Below are positions 18,297-30,603 of a stretch of 57,376 nucleotides of DNA, piece after piece (positions within the stretch are counted from its first letter, which is position 1; the number at the start of each line of letters is the position of its first letter). The stretch is from Anaerococcus provencensis (GTDB lineage: Bacteria > Bacillota > Clostridia > Tissierellales > Peptoniphilaceae). A model generated the notes under the pieces. The model was not told the origin of the DNA. It was given only the letters and a program-made list of their open reading frames with translations, and searched no databases. Made by a program: the position numbers and the translations under genes. The DNA is taken from NCBI RefSeq assembly GCF_000312365.2, contig NZ_HG003686.1:161555-218930 (forward strand), in the 5' to 3' direction.

Positions 18297-20641
18297 TGCA
18301 AGAAAGAACTTTAGAAGTCCTAGAATATAGGAAAATTTTAGAAGCCTTATCTAAAGAAGCACGCTCAACGCTTATTAAAAATAAAATTTTAAATTTAACT
18401 CCTATGACTGATATTGACGATATAAGAGAAGAGCTAGATCATACATCACAGATGTTTGGAGTTATCAAGAGATTTGGCAATATTGACTTATTTTGTCTCT
18501 ATGATTTTACCGATATGATTTCCTATGTTAGGAAAAAGGGAATCCTAGAAGCCTACGAGCTCTTGCAAGTCAATGACTTACTTAGAGCTTGTGAATATCT
18601 CAAAGAATACGGTAAAGGTATATCTGAGCCTTATATCAAAGATCTCTTTGATAGGATCAATACTGATGATTTCCTAAGAAAAGAGATTGAAAGGTCAATC
18701 ATTAGTGAGGATGAAATAGCTGACAATGCATCAGGGACCCTAAGAAATATTCGCAGGCAAAAGGCTCGTAAAGAGCAAGAAATCAAGGCGAAACTTAATT
18801 CCTATGTGACAAATTCCAAATTTGATGACGTTCTACAAGACAAGGTTGTTTCTGTAAGAGATGGTAGATATGTTGTTCCGGTTAGGACTAATAAGAAATC
18901 AGCCATAGGTGGCATCATCCATGACAAGTCCTCAAGTGGCAATACAATTTTTGTAGAACCTGCTGCCATTGTTGAACTTAATAACCAGTTTAGGGACTTG
19001 GAATTGAAGGAAGAAGAAGAGATTGCAAGGATATTGGACAGGCTATCAAGATTAACAGAAGCCTTTGACGTGGAGATTTTAGAAAATCAAAAAATAATGG
19101 GCCGCATAGATTTCTTGGCTGCTAAGGCGAAGTATGCCATTAACAAAGAACACTCATTGCCAAAGATTACAAACGAGAAAATAATGAGTCTAAAACAAGC
19201 CCGCCATCCATTATTAAAGGGAAACGTTGTACCTATTGATGTCTCAATTGGAGGCGACTATCTAACATTGATTATTACAGGACCCAACACAGGTGGTAAA
19301 ACTGTATCACTTAAAACTGTTGGCCTTATCAGTCTTATGGCCCAAAGTGGACTTTACATTCCGGCAGATGAAGGGTCTATAGTAAATGTATTTGATGATA
19401 TATATGTGGATATTGGCGATACGCAATCCATCGAGATGAGCCTGTCTACTTTCTCTGCTTCTCTTACTAATGTAGTAGATATATTATCCAAAGCAAGCGA
19501 TAAGTCTTTGGTATTACTAGATGAGGTTGGATCTGGTACTGACCCTACAGAAGGTGCAGCCCTAGCCATATCAATACTAGATAACCTTAGAAAAAGGAAG
19601 GTTATGACCTTTGCCACAACCCACTACAGTGAACTAAAATACTATGCTGTTGACACAGAGGGAGTGATGAATGCATCAGTAGAATTTGATGTAAACACAC
19701 TATCTCCAACCTACAGACTAGAGATTGGTACACCGGGAAAGTCAAATGCTTTCGAAATTTCAAAAAGACTTGGTCTTGACCAAACAATACTCGACAACGC
19801 CCAAAGTCTTCTTGGAGAAGATACGAGAAATGTAAATAAGATCCTAGAACAGATCGAAGAAGATAGGAAAGTTCTTGAAGAGAAAAACGTCGAAATCGAT
19901 AGCTATAAGAGAGAAATAGAAAAGATTAAAAGAGAACTTGAAGCCAAATCCAAAGAAGTTGAGAAAGAACGCCAAAAAATCATAAGAGAAGCTGAAGATA
20001 AGGCCAATGAAATTCTAGAAAAAGCCAACAGTGAATCTCAAGAAATGCTCAAAGAAGCGAAAAAATCCAAAAACGCCAATACAAGTGACATCGACAGGTC
20101 TCTTAATAACATTAGAAATAGATACAAGAAAAACAAGATTGATAGACAAAAAGACGGCCTAAAAGTCAAAAAATCCAAAGATATACCAGATGACCTAAAA
20201 ATTGGAGATAAGGTAATCATAGCGGGTCTTGGCGAAGAAGCAGAAGTTATATCTGCACCAGATCAAAAAGGCGATATCAAAGTCCAAATGGGTATACTAA
20301 AAATGGATTCAAATATCAAAAATGTAACAAAGATTGCAAGTGTGGATGAAACTAGAAAAAATATCAACAAAGTGTATAATGCAAAGAAAGTAGCGAGTTT
20401 TTCACCAACCCTTGATTTAAGAGGCCAAAGGCTAGACGAGGCTCTCTTAAAAGTAGACAAATATCTAGATGATGCCATGCTTACAGGACTTGATGAAGTA
20501 AAAATTATCCACGGCATGGGTACTGGAGCGCTCAGGAAGGGCATTACAGAGTATCTTGAATCTAATAGAATGATTGGTTCATTTAGAACTGGTAATGACA
20601 AAGAGGGTGGTTTTGGTGTAACCATCGTAAGCCTAAGTTAA
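18296..20641 (+). CDS. mutS2: Endonuclease MutS2
   Basis: A 781-residue MutS2. Core helical domains are followed by the ATPase (Walker A GPNTGGKTVSLKTVG, Walker B LVLLDEVGSGTDPTEG, then ATTHYSELK), a long coiled coil, a KOW-like region and a C-terminal Smr nuclease domain (LDLRGQRLDEALLKVDKYL, then IIHGMGTGALRKGI with the LDLRG and HGxGxG motifs intact). MutS2 suppresses recombination and, in Bacillus, acts on collided ribosomes. Overlaps the U32 gene stop; argS follows after 14 bases. Confidence 0.97.
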   Translation: MQERTLEVLEYRKILEALSKEARSTLIKNKILNLTPMTDIDDIREELDHTSQMFGVIKRFGNIDLFCLYDFTDMISYVRKKGILEAYELLQVNDLLRACEYLKEYGKGISEPYIKDLFDRINTDDFLRKEIERSIISEDEIADNASGTLRNIRRQKARKEQEIKAKLNSYVTNSKFDDVLQDKVVSVRDGRYVVPVRTNKKSAIGGIIHDKSSSGNTIFVEPAAIVELNNQFRDLELKEEEEIARILDRLSRLTEAFDVEILENQKIMGRIDFLAAKAKYAINKEHSLPKITNEKIMSLKQARHPLLKGNVVPIDVSIGGDYLTLIITGPNTGGKTVSLKTVGLISLMAQSGLYIPADEGSIVNVFDDIYVDIGDTQSIEMSLSTFSASLTNVVDILSKASDKSLVLLDEVGSGTDPTEGAALAISILDNLRKRKVMTFATTHYSELKYYAVDTEGVMNASVEFDVNTLSPTYRLEIGTPGKSNAFEISKRLGLDQTILDNAQSLLGEDTRNVNKILEQIEEDRKVLEEKNVEIDSYKREIEKIKRELEAKSKEVEKERQKIIREAEDKANEILEKANSESQEMLKEAKKSKNANTSDIDRSLNNIRNRYKKNKIDRQKDGLKVKKSKDIPDDLKIGDKVIIAGLGEEAEVISAPDQKGDIKVQMGILKMDSNIKNVTKIASVDETRKNINKVYNAKKVASFSPTLDLRGQRLDEALLKVDKYLDDAMLTGLDEVKIIHGMGTGALRKGITEYLESNRMIGSFRTGNDKEGGFGVTIVSLS

Positions 20642-20655
20642 TATAAGGAGAATTT

Positions 20656-22356
20656 ATGAAAGATCAAAAAGTAATTATTGCTAAAAAACTTGAAGAACTA
20701 GACCTTGGACTATCATATGACGAAATCTATGACCTAATCGAAATTCCGCCACAAGATGATATGGGTGACTATTCATTCCCATGCTTTTCACTAGCAAAAA
20801 TTAAAAGACAAAACCCAGCACAAATAGCAAGCGAACTAAAAGATGAAATCGGCGAGCTTGAAACATTTGAAAAAGTTGAAGTACTAAATGCATATATTAA
20901 CTTTTATTCAGACAAAGCATTTATCCAAAATCAAGTTTTAAATGAAGTATTAAAAGAAAAAGAAAACTATGGTAAAAAACAAATTGGTACAGGCAAAAAT
21001 GTAACCATAGACTTCTCTGCTCCTAATATTGCAAAACCATTCCACATTGGTCACATAAGATCAACTGTAATTGGTGATGCTATAAGAAACATCTACAAAG
21101 CTTTGGGATATAACACAATTGGTATCAACTATATAGGTGACTATGGTACACAATTTGGTGTAATGATAGCAGCTTATAAACTTTGGGGAGATAAAAAAGC
21201 TATAGATGCTGATCCAATCAATGAATTATTAAAACTATATGTAAGATATAATACAGAAGCGGAAGATGATCCAAAGATGATGGATGCAGCTAGACAAGAA
21301 TTTAGAAATCTTGAAGAAGGCCAAGAAGAAGCTGTAGAATTGTGGCAATGGTTCAAAGACCTTTCACTAAAAGAATTTGATAGAGTATATGCAATGCTTG
21401 ACATCGAATTTGATAACTACCACGGTGAAAGCTACAACGCTGCTGCAGAACCACGTGTAATATCAGAACTAAAAGAGAAAAACTTATTAGTTGATTCTGA
21501 GGGAGCTCAAATCATTGACCTTACAGATGAAGACCTTCCACCAGCAATCATCCTAAAATCAAATGGATCAAGTGCTTATATCACAAGAGATATTGCTACA
21601 GCAGAAAACCGTGATATTGAATATGGCTACTACAAAAACTTATACGTCGTAGCAAGCCAACAAAACCTACACTTCCAACAATTAAGAAAAATCTTAAAGA
21701 AGATGGGTCACGATTATTGGGAAGATTGTATCCACATTCCTTTTGGCCTTGTATCTATGAAAGATAAGACACTATCAACAAGACGTGGTCACGTTATCTT
21801 CCTAGAAGACGTACTAAACAAGGCAATTGAAAAGACAAAAGAAATCATGGCTGACCGTGATGCTGATATTGATAATATTGACGAAACAGCTCATATAGTT
21901 GGTATAGGTGCAGTTAAGTTCCAAGAGCTATACAATAACAGAATCAAAGACTATGTATTTAACTGGGACAACCTACTAAACTTCAACGGAGAAACAGGTC
22001 CATATGTACAATACACATACGCTCGTGCAAAATCTGTTCTTGCCAAAGCAGGCAAAGAAGAATTTGCAGAACTTGACTTCAAGAACTTAAATACTCCAGA
22101 AGAAATGGCCTTAATCAAATCAATAGCTGGTTTTGAAGATTCACTAATCAAAGCACACGATAAATACGAACCATCAATTGTATCAAGACAAATTATGGAA
22201 ATAGCTAAGAACTTCAACAAATTCTACAATGCTCACCAAATCATGGTAGAAGATGAAGATGTTAAAAACGAAAGACTTGCTCTAACATATGCTGCTTCTA
22301 TTGTTATCAAAGAAGGACTAGCATTACTTGGAATCAAAACTGTTGAGAAAATGTAA
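20656..22356 (+). CDS. argS: Arginyl-tRNA synthetase
   Basis: A 566-residue class I ArgRS. The N-terminal Add-1 domain recognises the tRNA D-loop. The HIGH motif is in SAPNIAKPFHIGHIRST, and the KMSKS position is the degenerate MKDKTLSTRRGHVIFLED typical of ArgRS. The C-terminal DALR anticodon-binding domain includes NGETGPYVQYTYARAKSVL. Full length. The stop overlaps the ATG of the next gene by one base. Confidence 0.97.
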   Translation: MKDQKVIIAKKLEELDLGLSYDEIYDLIEIPPQDDMGDYSFPCFSLAKIKRQNPAQIASELKDEIGELETFEKVEVLNAYINFYSDKAFIQNQVLNEVLKEKENYGKKQIGTGKNVTIDFSAPNIAKPFHIGHIRSTVIGDAIRNIYKALGYNTIGINYIGDYGTQFGVMIAAYKLWGDKKAIDADPINELLKLYVRYNTEAEDDPKMMDAARQEFRNLEEGQEEAVELWQWFKDLSLKEFDRVYAMLDIEFDNYHGESYNAAAEPRVISELKEKNLLVDSEGAQIIDLTDEDLPPAIILKSNGSSAYITRDIATAENRDIEYGYYKNLYVVASQQNLHFQQLRKILKKMGHDYWEDCIHIPFGLVSMKDKTLSTRRGHVIFLEDVLNKAIEKTKEIMADRDADIDNIDETAHIVGIGAVKFQELYNNRIKDYVFNWDNLLNFNGETGPYVQYTYARAKSVLAKAGKEEFAELDFKNLNTPEEMALIKSIAGFEDSLIKAHDKYEPSIVSRQIMEIAKNFNKFYNAHQIMVEDEDVKNERLALTYAASIVIKEGLALLGIKTVEKM

Positions 22357-23057
22357 TGAATGATAGGCTAAAGGACTTTATTGAAGTAACGGGCAAGGCT
22401 TTTAAAGAAAGCTTTGCCAAGTTAGACAAAGTATATATAGCATTTATAGTTATATTAGTTAGAGCCTTTTACCAGAATTATAGAATGAATGGGATGTTCT
22501 CAAGAACTATGGCAGGCGGGCTAATCAACTACTTTATTGATGCAGCCCTTCTTTGCTTTGTAGCACAAGCCTTGAGAAGCCTTGTTGTTTACGGCAACCC
22601 AGGCAAAAAATCTATAGGAAACTCCCTAGGCAATTTTTTTCAGCCAATATTAAGTACAGTCTTCTACTATTATCTTATAAGCATGGTATTATCAATCATC
22701 CAAAGAGGCATGAACTTTGCGGGCTATTTGATAACCATGGTAGCATTTGAATTTTTTATGTCGGCAATGGTAGAAGAAGTTTATATTAATGGCAAGTCAG
22801 GATTTGATGCAATAAAATCATCAGCAAAATTTGTTTGCGACAATGTAATAACCTATGGTTTATTATCATTAATATTTATAATAATTGGAGTTTATTTTAC
22901 TTATAACTTTACCTATGGACTAAGCTTAGGACTCACAAAGGCTGGATATATTCTGATATATGCAGTTTTTGAACTATTATTTTATCTGGTTAAGGGACAT
23001 CTATTCAAATACTTAAACGACCACCCATACCGCCAAAGAAAGTTTATGAGATATTAA
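22356..23057 (+). CDS. Membrane protein of unknown function
   Basis: A 233-residue integral membrane protein. About five hydrophobic segments are visible: around residues 27-39, 57-73, 95-115, 120-135, and two near 165-215. There is a basic C-terminus (HPYRQRKFMRY). It resembles generic inner-membrane proteins with repeated GlpM/DUF-type helices, but I do not recognise the family. Translation is coupled to argS (overlap at 22356) and the TPR gene begins 2 bases after its stop. Confidence 0.8.
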   Translation: MNDRLKDFIEVTGKAFKESFAKLDKVYIAFIVILVRAFYQNYRMNGMFSRTMAGGLINYFIDAALLCFVAQALRSLVVYGNPGKKSIGNSLGNFFQPILSTVFYYYLISMVLSIIQRGMNFAGYLITMVAFEFFMSAMVEEVYINGKSGFDAIKSSAKFVCDNVITYGLLSLIFIIIGVYFTYNFTYGLSLGLTKAGYILIYAVFELLFYLVKGHLFKYLNDHPYRQRKFMRY

Positions 23058-23058
23058 T

Positions 23059-24144
23059 ATGAATAATTATTTTCGAAAATATACAGAAAACTTGGCATAT
23101 TTGAACTTAAAGGATACTTCCTCCAATGAACTATTAAAAGACCTAGATTTGCCAGTATATATCGACGATATGAAAACTGGCATTATGACGGGTCAGATGC
23201 AAGAAGAAATTTCCTTGGAAAAATTCTTGGATGGGATGATTATAAATATTGGTGTTGATCCTGATTTTATCCATGCGGGCGAGTACAAGGTTATTTTGAA
23301 CAATTACATTCCAGCCATTTCCAAATACACTGCAAGTAAGGCCTTGGCAAGTGACAATAGAGATAAGTCCCTTTTGTTTTTGAGGGGTGGATATATTCTA
23401 AATCCAGAAGATAATTACAATTCATATCTATACGCCAGATATCTATGGCCAATTGCTTTTGACCTAGAAGAAGAAAATGCAGACGAATTTGTAAAAGAAA
23501 GCCTTAAAATCTTGCAAGATATAATCTCTAGGGATCAAAACTTTGCTATAGCTTACTATGAACTAGGCAATATTTACAAAAACTTGGGAGAATATATCAA
23601 GGCAAGAAGCTATTATAACAATGCCTTGCAAAAAACTGATTCACCAGAAGCCATGGATGAAATAAGGGATAAGCTTACAGAAATAAATGACAATGCAGAG
23701 ATTGAAGAAGCTCTTTATTTCATAGGTAAATCTAGGTATGATGATGCAATCAAAAAATTGACTGGGCTTCTTTCAAATAAGAAACGTGCTGATGCATATT
23801 ATTATCTGGGAGTTGCCTACCAAAATATCGGCCAATACGACAATTCTATTATGGCTTTCGAAAATTCCCTTGATGCAGGTGCAGACTTTAGGGAAGTCTA
23901 CAATGACTACGGAGTTTCCCTATATCTAAATGAAAAACCATACGATGCCTTAAATATAATAGAAGAAGGCTTAGGCAAATATCCATCAGATCCAAGGCTT
24001 TCCTATAACAAAATACAAATCAACTTAGTTATAGGAAATATTAACAAGGCAAAAGAAGATATTGAAGAATTGCTAACCTTCGATGATTTAAGCGATGAGA
24101 TAAGGCATAACTTGATGATAATCAAAAATCAATTTGAAATCTAA
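23059..24144 (+). CDS. Tetratricopeptide repeat protein
   Basis: A 361-residue soluble protein with TPR-type helical repeats. Clear units are AIAYYELGNIYKNLGEYIKA (about residues 170-190), ADAYYYLGVAYQNIGQYDNS (about 245-265) and a following unit VYNDYGVSLYLNEKPYDAL. TPRs mediate protein contacts. The N-terminal 100 residues are not repeat-like. It is the last gene before a terminator in the zapA-mutS2-argS run. The partner is unknown. Confidence 0.85.
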   Translation: MNNYFRKYTENLAYLNLKDTSSNELLKDLDLPVYIDDMKTGIMTGQMQEEISLEKFLDGMIINIGVDPDFIHAGEYKVILNNYIPAISKYTASKALASDNRDKSLLFLRGGYILNPEDNYNSYLYARYLWPIAFDLEEENADEFVKESLKILQDIISRDQNFAIAYYELGNIYKNLGEYIKARSYYNNALQKTDSPEAMDEIRDKLTEINDNAEIEEALYFIGKSRYDDAIKKLTGLLSNKKRADAYYYLGVAYQNIGQYDNSIMAFENSLDAGADFREVYNDYGVSLYLNEKPYDALNIIEEGLGKYPSDPRLSYNKIQINLVIGNINKAKEDIEELLTFDDLSDEIRHNLMIIKNQFEI

Positions 24145-24165
24145 GACCTCTAGGGGTCTTTTTTA
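24144..24165 (+). terminator. Terminator after the TPR gene
   Basis: AGACC/GGTCT stem at 24144-24148 and 24155-24159 followed by six Ts, overlapping the TPR stop codon. Confidence 0.75.
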
Positions 24166-24175
24166 GTGAGGAATT

Positions 24176-25726
24176 ATGATAATAATTAGAAATATTATTC
24201 TAGAATCAGACAACAAAGATAAGCTAAGGGCAAAAATTGCAAAACTAATCAGACGCAAAGATTTTGAATATGAAATCTTTAGAAAATCTATTGATTCTCG
24301 CAAGGGAATAAAATTTAACTACCAAGTTTTAGTAGATATAGATTTGCCAGATAAGGAAATTAAGAAGATAAAGGGTGCTGAGAGCTTTGCCTATAAAGAT
24401 TTTTCTATAGAAATTAACAATCCACCAAAAGAAGTTGCCATAGTTGGATCTGGACCAGCTGGATTATTCTGTGCCTACATCTTAGCTCAAAACGGAGTAA
24501 AGGTAAAAGTAATCGAACGAGGTGAGCCAATAGAAGACAGGATAAAAACTATTGAAAAATTCAAAAAAACTGGCAAACTCAATACAGAAAGTAATATCCA
24601 ATTTGGAGAAGGTGGAGCAGGAACATATTCAGACGGAAAACTTACCGCAAGATCCAAAGACCCAAGGGTTAGATTAGTTCTTGAGACATTTCACAAACAT
24701 GGAGCACCAGATGATATACTAATAGATTCCAAGCCGCACATAGGGACAGATTTATTAAGGGATGTAATTGTCAATATGCGTAAAGAGATTATAAATAATG
24801 GAAGCGAATTTTTATTCTCCCACCATATGGACGATATAAGTATAAATGATGGTAAAGTAAGCGATTTAACCATCAATGGTAATAAGTTGGTTAGTGATTC
24901 CTATGTCCTAGCCCTGGGACACTCTGCAAGAGATAGTTTTGAGATGTTAAAAGATAAAATAAAAATGGAAAACAAAAACTTTGCCGTTGGATTTAGAATT
25001 GAACACAAGAGAAAAACTATAAATGATGCCCAATATAATGGCAAAGAAACTGATATAGATAATAATCCCTTGCCAGCTGCTTCATACAATCTCTCCTATA
25101 ATAATAGAGAAAAGGGCTTATCTGCCTATACATTTTGTATGTGCCCAGGTGGATATGTAGTAAATGCAAGTAGTGAAGAAGGTGAACTTTGTGTCAACGG
25201 AATGAGCTATCATGCAAGAGATGGAGAAAATTCCAACTCAGCAATAATAGTCACTGTTGGCGAGGATATATACGGTAAAAATATATTAGATGGAATGAGA
25301 TTCCAAAGAGAAATAGAAGCAAAGGCATATAAACTAGGAAGTGGCAAAGTACCTGTTCAAAAATATATAGATTATAAAAATAATAAAGCTACTGAAGAAT
25401 TTGGTCATATAAAACCATCAATTGAAGGTTTTTATCAAAAAAGCAATCTAAGGGGTCTATATCCAGAAGAAATTGAAGCAATGATCATAGAAGCAGTGGA
25501 AAACTGGGGTAATAAGATCAAAGGTTTTGATGACTACGATGCTATACTAGCTGGAGTGGAAACAAGATCATCATCTCCAATAAAAATGCTAAGGGATGGC
25601 GAAAATAAAGCAGAGGATGTTGAAAACTTATATGTAATAGGTGAAGGTTCAGGCTTTGCAGGAGGTATAGTATCATCAGCTATAGATGGTATTAAGACAG
25701 CAGAATATATATTAAAAAGAAAATAA
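24176..25726 (+). CDS. FAD-dependent oxidoreductase (COG2509 type)
   Basis: A 516-residue flavoprotein. After an ~80-residue N-terminal alpha/beta domain there is a dinucleotide motif VAIVGSGPAGLFCAYILAQ near residues 86-105. GEGGAGTYSDGKLTAR and the C-terminal IGEGSGFAGGIVSSAIDGI are characteristic of this uncharacterised dehydrogenase family (homologous to bacterial FAD proteins often labelled as NAD(FAD)-utilising). Full length. The reaction is not known for the family. GAGG precedes ATG 24176. Confidence 0.85.
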   Translation: MIIIRNIILESDNKDKLRAKIAKLIRRKDFEYEIFRKSIDSRKGIKFNYQVLVDIDLPDKEIKKIKGAESFAYKDFSIEINNPPKEVAIVGSGPAGLFCAYILAQNGVKVKVIERGEPIEDRIKTIEKFKKTGKLNTESNIQFGEGGAGTYSDGKLTARSKDPRVRLVLETFHKHGAPDDILIDSKPHIGTDLLRDVIVNMRKEIINNGSEFLFSHHMDDISINDGKVSDLTINGNKLVSDSYVLALGHSARDSFEMLKDKIKMENKNFAVGFRIEHKRKTINDAQYNGKETDIDNNPLPAASYNLSYNNREKGLSAYTFCMCPGGYVVNASSEEGELCVNGMSYHARDGENSNSAIIVTVGEDIYGKNILDGMRFQREIEAKAYKLGSGKVPVQKYIDYKNNKATEEFGHIKPSIEGFYQKSNLRGLYPEEIEAMIIEAVENWGNKIKGFDDYDAILAGVETRSSSPIKMLRDGENKAEDVENLYVIGEGSGFAGGIVSSAIDGIKTAEYILKRK

Positions 25727-25736
25727 TAAAAAACAT

Positions 25737-25765
25737 TTGACATTCAAAATAAAAGGGTGTATACT
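25737..25765 (+). promoter_or_regulatory. rRNA operon promoter P1
   Basis: TTGACA at 25737-25742 and TATACT at 25760-25765 with a 17-base spacer. Confidence 0.85.
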
Positions 25766-25831
25766 TTTATAAGTCGCTTCTAAGAAATGAAGATGATAAA
25801 AAAGATTTTTTAAAAATAATTTTAAAAAGTC

Positions 25832-25860
25832 TTGACAAAAGTATTTTTTAGTAGTAGACT
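25832..25860 (+). promoter_or_regulatory. rRNA operon promoter P2
   Basis: TTGACA at 25832-25837 and TAGACT at 25855-25860 with a 17-base spacer. Tandem promoters are usual for rRNA operons. Confidence 0.85.
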
Positions 25861-25898
25861 ATTAAAGTCGTTACAAATAAACGACACTGAACCAGATA

Positions 25899-25963
25899 AC
25901 TGGCCCGTCCGGCCAGAAGAGGACCCTCAATGGAATTGCCGCAAGGCGTAGCCTGAGGACTCG
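25899..25963 (+). repeat. Stable-RNA-spacer element, copy 1 (16S leader)
   Basis: First copy of the repeated element described in the findings. GCCC, then stem GTCC (25907-25910) / GGAC (25921-25924) around a 10-base loop beginning GGCC, then CCTCAATGGAATTG, CCGCAAGGC and GAGGAC. It is enclosed by AGATAAC (25894-25900) and GTTATCT (25963-25969), which can pair as an outer stem. Confidence 0.7.
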
Positions 25964-26063
25964 TTATCTACAATGAAATTTAATATCAATGATTATGTAA
26001 AAACAAAACATAATCAACCTATCAAAAAAACTTTAAATAAGTTATTGACAACTTATCCAAGTT

Positions 26064-26077
26064 GATTCTTTTGAAAA
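26064..26077 (+). promoter_or_regulatory. Candidate boxA antitermination site in the rRNA leader
   Basis: GATTCTTTTGAAAA resembles the NusB/S10 boxA consensus and lies about 120 bases before 16S, where boxA is expected. Based on similarity only. Confidence 0.4.
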
Positions 26078-26189
26078 GGACGATTAAATAAATCACGCAT
26101 TGATTAATAATCAGTGTAAATGAAAAGAGCTTGAATCAAAAAGTTCTTATGAAATAAACTTAAAACTACAATATAAGTAGTAAAAATAT

Positions 26190-28004
<1,815 letters not shown>

Positions 28005-28307
28005 TAATGACCTATCCCAATTTTGCAAAGCAAAATTGATGGAAGGTCAGACGTCGCGGCGTTTCAAAGTTGCTTGCAACTTTGTCAGCAAGCCGACGCA
28101 TCTTGTAGCTACTAGCAAGTCTAGTTAGCTACATAAATTACTATTTAAAAATATGAACCACCTAACAGAGGAAAGGAAAGTACAAACAAAGTACTAGCGT
28201 CTTTTTGCCTCTGATATCTAAAGATATCAGAAATCAAAAAGATTCGAAATCAAAGATTTCGAACCCCATCAGCTTAGGCTTAAAACTAAATAGCAAACAA
28301 TATTTCC
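28005..28307 (+). other. tRNA-Ile to 23S spacer with structured elements
   Basis: No gene. A 40-nt hairpin at 28009-28048 (GACCT ... CAATTTTGC-AAA-GCAAAATTG ... AGGTC) recurs in related form after 23S at 31535-31574. GATATCTAAAGATATC and other AT-rich hairpins follow. ATATTTCCAGTCAAG at 28299-28313 pairs with CTTGACTGGAAATAT after the 23S 3' end, forming the 23S processing stem. Confidence 0.6.
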
Positions 28308-28744
28308 AGTCAAGAAAGAAAGGGCGCCAGGTGGATGCCTTGGCACATGAAGACGAAGAAGGACGTAAGTGAACGAAAACTAGGGCGAGCTCACAAAAAG
28401 CCATAACCCCTAGGACTCCGAATGGGGAAACCCGGCTGTGGAAGACACAGTCATCATTAAGTGAATACATAGCTTAATGAAGTAAGACCCTGCGAACTGA
28501 AACATCTAAGTAGCAGGAGGAAAAGAAAGAAAACTCGATTTTCCAAGTAGCGGCGAGCGAAAAGAAAACAGCCCAACCCAATAAGAAATATGAAAGCAAG
28601 TCAAATCATTTGGGAAAATGAACCAAAGAAAGTGAAAGTCTTGTAGACGAAAGCCAAAATATTTTTGGGAGCAAGTAGCAGTGAACACGAGGAATTTGCT
28701 GTGAAGACAGGGGGCCCATCCCCTAAGGCTAAATACTAACATGT

Positions 28745-28790
<46 letters not shown>

Positions 28791-29464
28791 GCAAGGGGAG
28801 TGAAAAAGAACCTGAAACCTAGTGCCTACAAGCAGAGAGAGCACAATAGTGTGATCTCGTACCTTTTGTAGAATGGGCCAGCGAGTTATCATATAAAGCA
28901 AGATTAAGCATTTAAGATGCGAAGTCCAAGCGAAAGCGAGTCTTAACAGGGCGATTAGTTAGATATGATAGACCCGAAACCGGGTGATCTATCCATGGTC
29001 AGAGTGAAGGTGAAGTAAAATTCACTGGAGGCTCGAACCGGGTGCGGTTTAAAACGCATCGGATGAACTGTGGATAGGGGCGAAAAACCAAACGAACCCG
29101 GAGATAGCTGGTTCTCCTCGAAATAGCTTTAGGGCTAGCCTATGACTAAAGATTTTAGGAGGTAGAGCACTGAATGGCCTAGGGCGGCATACCGTACCAA
29201 AGCCTATCAAACTCCGAATGCCAAAAAATCAGGTCATGGAGTCAGACTTAGAGGGATAAGCTCCTAAGTCGAAAGGGAAACAGCCCAGATCGACAGCTAA
29301 GGTCCCAAAATCTGGATTAAGTGGAAAAGGATGTGAACCTACCAAGACAACCAGGACGTTGGCTTAGAAGCAGCCATACATTCAAAGAATGCGTAATAGC
29401 TCACTGGTCAAGTGGGTTTGCGCCGAAAATAAACGGGGCTAAAATCCAGTACCGAAGCTTCGGA

Positions 29465-29842
29465 TTGATAGAGAATTTAAACCTATCACATAAAGGAAAC
29501 CATAAAAAAGGAAAAAGAAAAAACTTAACTAGGAAATATTAAAACACACAATCAAGATAAAACGAGTTATCAAAAGCAGGCCCGTCCGGCCAATAGAGGA
29601 CATTTCGTGTCTCCACATCATGAGACCCACGGAGTGGCGTCAGAGGTACGAACGAGTCAGCTAAACAAATTACGCAAATATCAAACAAAGATAAAGGTAA
29701 GATCGTCATACTAAAAAAACAATGACAAGATAACTACGATATCACCGAAAAAAACAGACATACAAAAAAGTATGACCCTGGTTAAGCGTATTCAAAAACC
29801 AAAAAAGTGGTTACTTATGTATAGATTTAAACTCTCTATCAG
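29465..29842 (+). other. 23S rRNA intervening sequence (helix 45)
   Basis: The conserved CCGAAGCTTCGGATTGATA before helix 45 continues into an arm (29465-29483) that is nearly perfectly complementary to 29824-29842. The conserved sequence then resumes as AGTGGTAGAGGAGCATTG. In ordinary 23S these arms close on a short loop. Here ~340 A-rich bases are inserted. Helix 45 is a known site of intervening sequences that RNase III removes, leaving fragmented 23S. No protein is encoded, unlike the four-helix IVP type. One copy of the spacer element lies inside it. Confidence 0.85.
29577..29656 (+). repeat. Stable-RNA-spacer element, copy 2 (inside the 23S intervening sequence)
   Basis: GGCCC, stem GTCC (29584-29587) / GGAC (29598-29601) around a 10-base loop GGCCAATAGA, then an extra hairpin GTCTC/GAGAC, CCACGGAGTGG and ACGAACGAG. 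Same module order as the spacer copies. Confidence 0.7.
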
Positions 29843-30516
29843 TGGTAGAGGAGCATTGTATTAGGGAAGAAGCCTAAGCGAAAGCAAGCGTGGACTTAAT
29901 ACAAGAGAGAATGCTGGCATGAGTAGCGAGAAGGAGAGTGAGAATCTCTCCCGTCGAAACCCTAAGGACTCCTGAGCAAGGCTCGTCCCCTCAGGGAAAG
30001 TCGGGCCCTAAGGCCAGGCCGAAAGGCGTAGCCGATGGACAACAGGTTTAGATTCCTGTACCGCTTAAAGTCGCTAAAGAGACGTGATGACGCAAGAGGA
30101 TAAGCTAGCTGCCCGATGGATGGCAGTCTAAGCACAAAGGCTGATTAGTAGGCAAATCCGCTAATCAAAAAGCTAATGTGTAATAGGCATCGAAAACATA
30201 AGTAGAGAAATAGCCGACTTCAAATTGCCAAGAAAAGTCACTATCAAGACCAAAGCGCCCGTACCAAAACCGACACAGGTAGGGAGGTAGAGAATACCAA
30301 GACGCGCGGAAGAACCTTTGTTAAGGAACTCGGCAAAATGTCCCCGTAAGTTAGCGAGAAGGGGAGCCTGAGCGATCAGGCCACAGAAACCAGGCCCAAG
30401 CGACTGTTTACCAAAAACACAAGTTTCTGCAAAATCGAAAGATGACGTATAGGAGCTGACACCTGCCCGGTGCTGGAAGGTTAAGGGGAAGGCTTAGCGC
30501 AATCGAAGGCTAGAAC

Positions 30517-30603
<87 letters not shown>

